A stretch of DNA of 64,000 bases, taken from Impatiens glandulifera (lineage: Eukaryota > Streptophyta > Magnoliopsida > Ericales > Balsaminaceae). Within the stretch, counting starts at the first letter, position 1, and every line of letters starts with the position of its first letter. Location: positions 1 through 64,000 of the forward strand of contig NW_025919456.1 in NCBI RefSeq assembly GCF_907164915.1, in the 5' to 3' direction. The notes below the pieces were generated by a model. That model had not been told where the DNA came from, ran no database searches, and saw only the letters and a list, made by a program, of their open reading frames with translations. Below, piece after piece: positions 46,124 through 55,574 of this stretch. A program made the translations under genes and the position numbers.

Positions 46124-49100
46124 CTATGGATCTACAATACCATGAAATAACCTCACTGCCCACTTTTCTCTCCAAGCTTTCATCTCATTTGAGGTCACTT
46201 CTGATAGATTCAGACCTGCAGTCAAGTACTCAATATACATAAGTACAAATACACCACAATCTCCACTCTTTGTTGCTTTGGGAACTTCTGACTCTGGACG
46301 TCTTGTGTATGGCAAAACGGAATCAGGGTTGAGCATTGGAAATCGTTGTTTATCTTCAAGAGGCAATGCCTTGTCAAATATAACCGGAATCATTTGGCAC
46401 ATCGGTAGCACAAACTCATCAAGATTAGCATAACATCCAGGATCGCAGTCATATACGTCTACGCGCCATTGCTGTAGACGGACAACACAAAGTACCCAGT
46501 GGACGTCTTTGATGTTCAAAGGAATATATATATCATCGCATACTTTCCAACTATTCCTATACTTGCTTTCATCGCCCAAGAAGTATTCGAAAAAGTTGTC
46601 AATGTCAAACTCAATACGACTTTTGTTAAACGCAGCGTACTCAGCAGTGAACCTGGTGTGGAGCCAACAATCTCCAATAAAGAAGTTCTTCTTATATGTC
46701 TTTGGATATACCCAAGCTCTTCTTCTCAGAATGAAGCAACCTGCATCGATTTCCTACACAAGAGAAACACATTTAAAATACAATCTGCAAATCTAAAATT
46801 ATTCTAACATAAATATTACTTACATCATCAGTCAGCCAGGTGAACCTTTTTAGCATTCTGCGAAATAATGCCTTATCACCTAATATAGTATGGAGCTCAA
46901 TTTTGTTGTTGTCAGTGTTTGGATCTTTAAGCCATGTTTGCAATTGATGAAGAAGTTGATTGTCATATTTTAGAAGTGGATTGACGGTGATAGGATCTTT
47001 CAACTTGGGCTGTTTCAGATTGGGGTCGGTGAAATCTGGATCATTCTTCGGCCTCCTATTCCTTCGCGTGACCAATACGACTTTCTTAGGAAGAGGAGGA
47101 GGAGTATTCACTATTTCCAGTTCATCTTCGTCATTTTGGTCTTTCTTCTTCCCAACCTTCTTCTTAAAAGTCTTTTGAATCGGTTTTCTCTTCACTTCTT
47201 CTTTCTTCTCCACTTCTTCTTCAATCTCCCCTTCTTCTTTCTTCTCCCCTTCTTCTTTCTTCTCCACTTCTTCTTTCTTCTCCCCTTCTTCTTCAATCTC
47301 CCCTTCTTCTTTCTTCTCCCCTTCTTCAACAACGACCTCTTTCTCGACAACGGCCTCTTTCTCGACAACAGCCTCAACAGTCTCTATCGGTTGAACAGCC
47401 TCAACATCCTCTTTCTCCCCTGGTAATTCAACATTGTCTTGCTCCAATTCAACATTATTAACCTTCTCATTCTCCTTTTGCTCCTCTTCTTCATCGAGAA
47501 TGTCATTCAGACCAATGGCATTCTCATCTTCTTCGTCACGAATGTCAATCTGCTTTTCTTCCTCTTCTTCAACACGAATATGATTCTGCTTTTCTTCCTC
47601 TTCATTGTCACGATTGTCATTCAGACCGATGTCATTCTCCTTCTGCTCCTGCTACAAAAGTGAAAAGAATTTAAATTAAGGATGCGTCAAGCAGCTGCGT
47701 CAAGCAAGCAGCTGCGTCAAGCAGCCGCGTCAAATACATAAAGTAGTAAAAAACAGAAAGCTCTAACAGAATTACCTGGTTGGTGACATGGCTGGCGAAC
47801 TGGCTGCTTAAACTGAGAATCATCTTTTCAAACCTCGTAAAGTAGATTTGTTGATTCAATTTGATGTCTCTTATGTCTCTCTTGATTTCTTCGACATCTT
47901 TCTTTATCTCCTCGACATCCTTCTTTATCACTTCGGCATCCTTTATCTGAACATGAGATGCCGGTGCAGGTTCACGTGGAGGTGATGATGGAGGTGTTGA
48001 AGTTGCGGATGGGGGAGTCATGTTACGCAGGCTACGACGCTTGATGGCTGCTTTGCTGGGGGGGGATATATCATCATATTCAACATTCCTCTTCCTCTTG
48101 GAAGGTTGGACAGTAGTAGGTTCTTCATCAACATCTTCATCATCATCATCTTCAGCAACATCTTCATCAGCCTTTCTCTTTTTTCCCCCATCAGTAACTC
48201 CCTCAAACAAATCATCGTATGAATTGTTAATGTGTTCAAAATCCTCCCCACTGTACAAACTCGTCTCCTCGGAGGACTCTTGCATCTTAGAAAACACAGC
48301 GCTGTTAAAGGCAGATTGCATCTCCTGAAATGTATTCTTCCTTTTCGATTGATACAACAGTATCCTTGGGCGAAAAGGGCCATCAACGTCTTTCCTTGTG
48401 GCGAATTTAGGGACCAAGTTTTGAATGATCTCATAGCTCCACACTTGTAGTGCTAGTACAAACCCATACACGTTATAAGCAAAGGAATTAGTAACTCCAC
48501 TCCCTTTCCTGGACATATATACGGACCTGTGGTGTTTCATGTCCTGGTCAAGACCCCTCATGGTGAATCTAAAGGACACCTTCCCCCATGGAAATCGGAG
48601 GAAGTCTTCAACATCTTCAACCATATGGATGATTTTGAGATTTAAAAGCCGTTTTGGGTCATATGAGAAGAGGTACTGGTTAATCAAGCAGATCAACCCG
48701 ATCTTCCATGCATCTTCCTTATCGGTGCATTTCATGAATATAGATTCCAAATCCATCATTCGAATTGACGTATTCCTTTTGAAATATTTTATCAGCAAGG
48801 GTGGACAACCTCGGCATTCATCTTTGTATTCAGGCAATCTGTCGAAGTTGAGGCCTGTAATCAATGCGTACTCTTTCAGACCAAAAGTATATTCCTCCCC
48901 ATTAAAGTTGAAAATCATCCTATTCAAATTGGCCTTCACCTTCCGAACCAGCAACTGATGTAAAATGGTCCCTGAGAACAACAAGTCTGGGACTCCTCTC
49001 AATAAATACTGAAATTGAGAATTTAGAGCCCTCTCCATAAGACCCAGCGCTTCAAACCTATCAGATACTTTTTTCAAGGCTAGGACAGATTTCAATGAAA

Positions 49101-49137
49101 TCCTACCAGGAAAATCATGAACCGTGAAGTCTGCCAT
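46124..49137 (-). CDS. MULE-encoded DUF1985 plus Ulp1-like (C48) cysteine protease, 939 aa, three exons
   Basis: Minus-strand exons 49137-47776, 47651-46824 and 46753-46124 are all in phase 0. Exon 1 starts MADFTVHDFPGRISLKSVLA and encodes a DUF1985 domain (about residues 30-190: LLRGVPDLLFSGTILHQLLV, FNGEEYTFGLKEYALITGL, KVSFRFTMRGLD), then nuclear-type basic and acidic stretches (GKKRKADEDVAEDDD) and a heptad-like KKDVEEIKKDVEEIKRDI. Exon 2 encodes a long EEGEKKEEGEIE acidic/Lys repeat. Exon 3 is the protease: H815 (DVHWVL), D832 (VYDCD), C896 (SGDCGVF). Ulp1 enzymes remove SUMO from proteins; in Kaonashi MULEs the role is unknown. The usual oxyanion-hole Gln six residues before Cys is Ala here (VPKATKSGDCG), so activity is uncertain. 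A noncoding leader exon with donor GAG/GTTAGT near 49610 is likely. Confidence 0.92.
47683..47730. repeat. GCGTCAAGCAGCT repeats in the first intron of the protease gene
   Basis: About four GCGTCAAGCAGC(T/C)G units, the reverse complement of the CAGCTGCTTGACG units at 45826-45922. Confidence 0.85.
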
Positions 49138-49245
49138 CTACAAAAGGGAAAAGAAAAACAACAATGTTTGAGAAAACATTTCACAACAAATATAAACAAA
49201 CGAGAAGAAAAGCAACCGACAAAATAGCTAGAAACAACTGTCAGA

Positions 49246-49292
49246 TGCGTCAAGCAGCTGCTTGACGCAGCTGCTTGACGCAGCTGCTTGAC
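49246..49292. repeat. CAGCTGCTTGACG repeats just upstream of the protease start codon
   Basis: GATGCGTCAAGCAGCTGCTTGACGC continues into two more GCAGCTGCTTGACG units, giving palindromes around CAGCTG. Probably within the leader intron. Confidence 0.85.
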
Positions 49293-49319
49293 GGAACCCA
49301 ACCCATAAACCGTGCATGA

Positions 49320-49560
49320 ACCATTTGAAATCAAGAAGCATCCTACCCTAATTCCTAACATAAAACATGCATGAACCGTTTGAAAGCAGGAAGCAACCTA
49401 CCCTAAAACCCTAACATAAAACATGCATGAACTTTTTGAAAGCAAGAAGCAACCCTAAAAACATAACATAAAACATGCATGAAGCATTTGCAAGCAAGAA
49501 GCAACCAACCCTAAAACCCTAACATAAACCATGAATGAACCATTTGCAAACAAGAAGCAA
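49320..49560. repeat. Four imperfect tandem copies of a 60-70-bp unit in the protease leader
   Basis: AACATAAA(A/C)CATG(C/A)ATGAA followed by C.TTTG.AA.CAAGAAGCAACC and ACCCTAAAACCCTAACAT recurs at about 49318, 49358, 49420, 49465 and 49523. Noncoding; probably inside the leader intron. Confidence 0.7.
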
Positions 49561-49756
49561 CCAACCCTAAAACCTAACATGAACATAAACAAACATAACT
49601 AAAACTAACCTCAAGAAGTCAATGAATGAACGAGAAGATGAAGACGAAGACGAGCAGGAAGAGACGTCGAGGCAGGTGCGTCGTCGAGGCAGGTGCGTCG
49701 TCGGGTGCGAGAGAGAGAGAGAGAGCATGAATAGTGGTCGAGGCTTATTTGGGTTT

Positions 49757-49765
49757 TTATATAAA
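49757..49765 (-). promoter_or_regulatory. Probable TATA box of the protease gene
   Basis: TTTATATAAA at 49756-49765 is followed on the minus strand by a CT-rich leader (CTCTCTCTCTCTCGCACC) and lies just downstream of the 19-copy TTGACGCATCC array. Confidence 0.5.
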
Positions 49766-49778
49766 ATAAAAATAAATG

Positions 49779-50046
49779 TGACGCATCGTCTCCTACTTGA
49801 CGCATCCGAGTTGACGCATCGGAGTTGACGCATCCGAGTTGACGCATCCGAGTTGACGCATCCGAGTTGACGCATCCTACTTGACGCATCCGAGTTGACG
49901 CATCCATCTTGACGCATCCGAGTTGACGCATCCATCTTGACGCATCCATCTTGACGCATCCATGTTGACGCATCCATCTTGACGCATCCATCTTGACGCA
50001 TCCATCTTGACGCATCCATCTTGACGCATCCAACGTGACGCATCCT
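49779..50046. repeat. Array of 19 copies of a 14-bp unit TTGACGCATCC(ATC/GAG)
   Basis: Nineteen GACGCATC cores spaced 14 bp apart almost throughout. Units end in ATC toward the element end and GAG toward the gene. The frames translated across it (49567-50070) are repeat artefacts. TGACG is also the as-1 core bound by plant TGA bZIP factors, so the array may act as an enhancer, a transposase platform, or both. Confidence 0.95.
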
Positions 50047-50154
50047 ACCAAACAAACAATCTGCATTCAACGAATCAGTAAAGGAATCAGCGAATCAATG
50101 AGGAACAAACAAACACGAAACAAACAATAACGAAATAAACACAAAATATAGTGG

Positions 50155-50262
50155 AATGGCCGAATGAAATGTCAATTTGTTCGAAATCCTCAGCGCTGTG
50201 CAAACTCGTCTCCATTGGATGTTCTTCGAAGCTATAGGCCGTTGAATATGGTGCCATGGTCG
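50155..50262 (-). pseudogene. Displaced partial duplicate of protease exon 1 (ETSL-S-EDFE-I motif)
   Basis: From an ATG at 50257 the minus strand encodes MAPYSTAYSFEEHPMETSLH, then SAEDFEQIDIS, in a short frame. Exon 1 of the protease gene has QESSEETSLYSGEDFEHINN near 48285-48226. At DNA level about 45 bases are clearly alike (CAAACTCGTCTCC and GTTCRAAATCCTC shared). It lies between the right end and the 14-bp array. It may be a relic of the original 5' end or a captured paralogue. The other frame here (50325 to 50095, starting MVAEKIFSSFSA) is an alternative start region of 76 codons. Confidence 0.6.
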
Positions 50263-50393
50263 ACGGTGCCTCTTCGATTCGTTCTTCATCGCTGAGAAAG
50301 AAGAGAAAATCTTCTCCGCCACCATTAGGGTTTCACGGCGGAGAAGGGGGCTGGATGAGAGAGAAACTGAAACGAAAAAGAAAAAAAATTAAG

Positions 50394-50401
50394 CCTTTAT
50401 A
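50394..50401 (-). promoter_or_regulatory. TATA box near the right end of the MULE
   Basis: The minus strand reads TATAAAGG, 150 bases in from the right end, followed by a pyrimidine-rich leader and the ATG at 50325. It mirrors the TATA box at 42471. Confidence 0.55.
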
Positions 50402-50409
50402 GGGTTCGG

Positions 50410-50444
50410 GGTGCGTCACGCACCTGGAGGGTGCGTGACGCATG
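50410..50444. repeat. Right subterminal TGCGTCACGCA / TGCGTGACGCA pair
   Basis: GGTGCGTCACGCACC and GGTGCGTGACGCATG mirror the pair at 42401-42437, next to the right terminal repeat. Confidence 0.7.
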
Positions 50445-50465
50445 GGTAAAATGGTCATTAAAAAA

Positions 50466-50551
50466 TTTGGGGGTCACCAGCGCTATAAAAATCTTGGGCC
50501 CGCACCATCGGCTATTTGGCCCTATTTTGGGGTCATTTCCTCAAATTTCCC
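50466..50551 (-). repeat. Right terminal inverted repeat of the MULE (86 bp)
   Basis: Exact reverse complement of 42292-42377; followed by the TATCAAAC duplication at 50552-50559. Confidence 0.97.
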
Positions 50552-52873
50552 TATCAAACTAATGAAAAATTGTAGAAATTTAGTAAGTCCGGGGAGATTT
50601 ATTAAAAGATGGTTTTCTAAATTAAAACGAGCATAATATTGCATATATTGTACATTAATAATCTCAATTCACGAATAAATCATCTGTAACTTATTGGATC
50701 CTACTTGTAATTTGTTCATTTTCTGAACTTAGATTTAACATTATCAACTTATTATTTATACCAAGAGAGTTCCAAGATAAACAAATTCGAAATTAAACAT
50801 TTTCTTAAAATAGAGTTTTTATTTATTTATTCAATTTCGATCTATCTTAAAATATAAGAATGGATCAACAACACATAAATAAATGAATTTGAATCATCAA
50901 TTACTGAAAAAAAAATAATGACACTGTACATAATTGAAAGATTGACTCAAATCGGATTTCTATTAAATTTAAGTAAGTGTTACCTGAATTGGGGACTATA
51001 AAGAATTTAGAAGAATTTTACATATCCAAAGAACATTCTAGAACTAATGCTAATTTGATTTGAAATTGAAATCCCCAATTTAAACCTTCATGAAGGTCAA
51101 CAATGATCACAAGGTTTTGGACATCCAAGGGCAAATTTGTCATAATTTATGGATGAAATTTGGTAATTTTTTGAAGAAGCAATCATCATCTTTCACCATT
51201 TAAGTGGTTTCAAACGGACCCTCAATCAAAAGTTATAATTTTTTTTGAAGATAAAAAAATTAATAATAATTGGGCCTGCAGGCTTCCTAAAGGGACAACT
51301 GAAGCTTCAACTTATTTCCGAAAAGGCCTAGCCCAAGGCCTAGGACTTGGCCTGTTTGAATTAATCTATTTCCATGAACTGATTAAGCCTTTTTCTTATT
51401 TGGAATGTTATTTTTTTTCTTGCAATACAAAACAACATATTTCTCCCTTTTATTTATTACTATTGTAATTTTTTATTTATTTAAATTTCTAATACGATAT
51501 TTAATTAACTTAAAATCAAATTGATACAAAATCTAAGAGTCAAAATAATTATTTTTTACAAAAATAAAATTCGTTGTTTCAAATTTATTTAAGAATTATA
51601 AATTTAGGGATAAAAATTGAATGTCTATCCATATATATATAACTATAAATTGTAATATTCTTCAGCTTTTCCAAATCAATGGATCGATCTAAGAAAAGCT
51701 CAAAAGTAACGGTCCAATACAGTTGAATACCAAACTAACTTTTTTTTTTCTTTTTCTGTCATAGAATTATTTACAGTTGCATGTTATTTTTAGTTTTATT
51801 ATTATATTTTTGAAGAGCCCATGATAGAAAAGCCCAAAGTTTGTTAATAATCTGAATTAATGGGCTAGAATTATTTTAAGCCCATAAAAGTATTATATGG
51901 CAAAAGAATTCAAAATAATTTTAGAACTTGACCTTTTTAACTAAGAAAATATAAATAAATTTATAAATATATATCAAATTAAGTTATATTAAATCAACCT
52001 GAGATATTTGACAAAAATATGTTTTCAAATAATATTCTTGACATTTTCTCTATCAAAAAGCTGGAAGCAAAACAATAAAAATTAAAATAGTTGGTCATAT
52101 TTAAACTCATAATATTGAGAATTTACTTTTAAAAGAATATTAATTGTAATTGAAATTTAATAATAAACAAATAAAGCTAAAAATAAGTCATATTTATAAA
52201 ACAAAATACTTTTTTTCTTTAATATATCAGATCAAAATTATTTATAAACACATATAAAAGGTTACATAAATCAAATTTGTTAGACTTTGTCTCAAACATA
52301 AAATTGTAAGAATAAATTTAATTAATTTAACTAAAACTTTAAAGGATTTCCAAATAATTATATATTATATATATAACTAAAAAGAGAATTTGTAGAAATG
52401 TTCAACTTGTTAGTACAAATTGCAGAAGGATCATAGAAGGTGGCCACTTCTTTAAAGAAAACAAAAGCAAAACAAAAAAATGTGAGTTAAGATTTTTGGC
52501 ATTTTGTATCAATTTGTTTGAAATTGGATACAATGCATCTTACACATAAAATCAATTATCACATGTAAAAAGGATGAGGGAATCATTTGCCCTCCATTCT
52601 AAGGCCACCACATCTCTCTTTCTTTTTGCTTTTTCCAATTCTCTATTCTTTTGTACCGATCCGAATTTCTTTAGTTGTTATTATTGACATTATTGATTCA
52701 CTATTATAGATTGAGTACTTAATTTGATACATATCCTTACTTTTGAATAATTGTATTCTAGATATTATGCTTAGATTGTTTCTCATTGTCTCATTATAAA
52801 TATATATATATATATATATATTCAACTTCTTATTTCTTGTTCTAATTTTATTTCAATTAATGTAAATGGTACT

Positions 52874-53145
52874 CAGAACCGGGCTCCGAGTTTTGCACTG
52901 CCCAAACCTCGGTAGGAAAAAGTTCGATATTTTTTTTTTTTTTGTTCTAGGTCTGGTTTAAAAGGTTGATTAAAAAATAGTTTTTAGTGGGATTTGAACT
53001 TATAACCAAATAAAATTTTGTACAATCTTATATTTAAAATTACAATAAATTTAATTAAATATCTTATAATTTTTATTAAAGAGACTACCCTGAGAAGTGA
53101 GTTGCCCAAGTCCAGGGTTTGTCGAGCTAACCCGGGGCAGGCCTA
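52874..53145 (-). mobile_element. hAT-type MITE, about 270 bp
   Basis: Left end CAGAACCGGGCTCCGAGTTT, right end reverse-complemented TAGGCCTGCCCCGGGTTAGC. Flanks ATGGTACT (52866-52873) and TTAGTACT (53146-53153) agree at six of eight bases, fitting an old 8-bp hAT duplication. It shares GCCCAAACCTCGG and the GGATTTGAACTTATAACC core with the element at 55350, in opposite orientation. Confidence 0.65.
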
Positions 53146-55349
53146 TTAGTACTATCTATATTACACTAATTTATTGAAAAATGAAGAAAGAAAATTTTCA
53201 ATGGTTTCACATTAGATGATGAAGAAGACATGAAATGTCAAAAGTCAGCAGTCAATGGCAGCAGATTAGCAGCATTTATAAGACCCCATATTTCAATCAT
53301 CATTTCTCAACTATCAACTGATTCAAAGCTAGCTACCACCCAACACAATATTAATAATTAGTTTATATTTAGAGCTTTTTTTCTTTTAAGTAATTGAAAA
53401 TGTTTAAAATAAAAATTAATAGATGAAAAACAATTTAACTCATGAAATGTATAAACTTTTCTTAATGATTTATAAGAAAAAAATAATTAATGTATGTTGG
53501 ATTTTAAATGATTTTATTGAAGAAGTTGTAGATGATTTGATATCAAACTATCCTTAAAAATTGGCAAAATTGTCATCTGTCCAACATGGTCCAAATTGTT
53601 TTTTAAGCCTAGTACATTTTTATATGGAAATTATAAATATATATGTTTCAAGTTGGACTAATTAATGAATAAGACTCAAAGACTTTCTTCCAAATTTAAA
53701 ATAACTTAGTATCCTTATATTTATTTTTCATCCTTCCATTTTTTATTAAGTATTTTCATTAATTAACTCAACTTTTCATAACTTATACAAAATAAAATAA
53801 TTTAAATAGTCTAAATCCGAACAAGACTTTAGTTTGATCCCGTTTAAACGCTTTATAGCTGTGTTTATGTTTGAATCAGAAAACGTAAACATTTCAATTC
53901 TTAGACATATGAGATAGTATGATGTTATTTTTAGTCGCCTAGACTTTTCAAATCACTATGTTTTGGGAATCAAAACTACCCCATAATATATATTATATGT
54001 ATGTAGAGTGATTTGCACTTCTTGCATATGAAAAAAATAGTCACAAGTGTGTTCATGAGTATCACATTTAATGACTTCAAATGTGCTCATAACTCATAAT
54101 ATATATTTATATGAAGCTTCCTTTTGGCTTAGGCTTGAATGAATGTGTATCAATCAACCAACTCATTGATTTTTGTTTTATTATAAGCATTTATTCTATC
54201 ATATTCATGTCTTCATCTTATAATCCAACTTGCACTTAAATAGGGCTAGGAGGGACCATTTTATTATGGGTCTTTTCCTATCGTTTCGTATAAGGTTTAG
54301 TAAACTAAATACAACTCAAAATCTCATCGAACTAAACCAATTCTCGGTCAACTTGTTATTAAAGAGATGCGGTAATTCATATGTTAGACTTCGTCGTTCA
54401 TTACTTCTTCTTTGGATACGAAAATAATTGTTTAGTAGTTCATAGGAATAGTAAAGTTTTGATTTAAAATCCAAGCAAAGAAAATCCTTAATTGTTTGAA
54501 GGCATACCAAGTTGATCAATGTTTTGTCTAGCTAATGATAAACAACTCTAATTAATTAATAAAAAATAATGACTTTATGATCAAGCTTAATAATATTTTG
54601 AGTGATATTTCCACTTCCAGCTGTAATTCTGATTGTGCCTTTTGACCATTTATATATTTTTAAATCCCTTAAAAATATCATAATTAATAATTTATCTTAA
54701 TTAGCAACAGAGAAAAAGATGCTTCAATTAATTAACTGATAAATCAAAATTAGTGGAGACCCACATAATCAAAATCCATGGGTTTAATATTAATTCAGCA
54801 AGTTGTTTTGTTATTTTATTAGTTAGGTTTTTCTTAGTTAGTGAACCTAAACATAGCCACGTTACCCTTTAAATTACAATCAATAATTAATTAGTTAAAA
54901 GAGTTTGGTAACAATATATTTTAATTTTTTAATATACTTTACTAGCGGTTTCTTAGAACTTCTCTTAGGTTTCTATTTTTTGTGACAAATTATTAAACAA
55001 TTGTTTAATTATAACACATTTATCCATATTTACTATTAGGGGGGCATTTTTATTTTGGGAAGAAAAAATAGGGTAGATTCAAATGTTCTCCACAAGACCT
55101 TTTTTTATTTATATTTTATTTTTAATTGTAGGGTTTCACAATTTCTTTGAATTTGTTTTTTAATCGTTGGGTTCCACAATTTTTTGGAGTACAATTAATT
55201 CTCACGGATTAACTACAAACACACCTACCAATTTAACTTAAATTTAAGACTTCGGGGGAGGCAAGAGAGAATTCTCCACAAGAGTTAACTATTATGATTA
55301 TGAATAAAAATTGAAGATACAAGTAAACGCCTACACTAGATATAGGCAT

Positions 55350-55574
55350 CAGGGCCGGCCCTAGGGTAAGCCCGACAAGTCTTCGGGCTAGGGCAGCTCA
55401 TTTGTTAAAAATATCAAACTATTTTATTAAATTTATTGTAATTTTAAACATAAATTGTTGTAGCTTGGTGGTTCAAGATAAAAAATTAAAAATTTTATAC
55501 AATTATGAGTTTGAATCTCAACAAAAACAATTTTCTACCAAACTGGAACAGCCCAAACCTCGAGGCCAGCTCTG
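55350..55574 (+). mobile_element. hAT-type MITE, 225 bp, with perfect 8-bp target duplication
   Basis: ATAGGCAT flanks both sides (55342-55349 and 55575-55582). Ends are CAGGGCCGGCCCTAGGGTAA and, reverse-complemented from the right, CAGAGCTGGCCTCGAGGTTT. The interior contains TAGCTTGGTGGTTCAAG and GAGTTTGAATCTC, resembling tRNA boxes A and B, 46 bp apart. It has no coding capacity. Confidence 0.85.

Larger units (their letters stand above)
42292..50551. mobile_element. Intact Kaonashi-type Mutator-like element (MULE), 8260 bp, encoding transposase and an Ulp1-like protease
   Basis: The element is bounded by 86-bp terminal inverted repeats that are identical base for base (42292-42377 and 50466-50551, starting GGGAAATTTGAGGAAATGAC) and by an 8-bp duplication TATCAAAC. 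It carries two convergent genes: transposase 42608-45605 (+) and DUF1985/Ulp1 protease 46124-49137 (-), each with two introns. Both ends have TATA boxes facing inward. Clusters of TGACGC/GCGTCA lie inside both ends, in introns, between the genes and upstream of the protease gene. Protease-carrying MULEs of this layout are known from plants as Kaonashi or KI elements. Identical ends, perfect target duplication and open reading frames point to recent insertion and possible autonomy. Most MULEs make 9-bp duplications; 8 bp is at the short end. Confidence 0.95.

Noticed and set aside
47136..47426. Plus-strand Phe/Leu-rich frame resembling membrane segments
   Set aside because: Antisense of the Glu/Lys repeat exon of the protease gene.
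49779..50046. Regular short repeats that could suggest a CRISPR array
   Set aside because: Head-to-tail 14-bp units with no unique spacers, in a plant transposon.
49567..50070. Two overlapping minus-strand open frames of 151-167 codons (repeats of MRQDGCVKMDAS type)
   Set aside because: They are translations of the 14-bp TTGACGCATCC array, whose period plus lack of stops keeps several frames open; no plausible protein.
52990..53010. Possible tRNA gene (GGATTTGAACTTATAACC)
   Set aside because: Only an isolated box-B-like string inside a hAT MITE; no cloverleaf around it.
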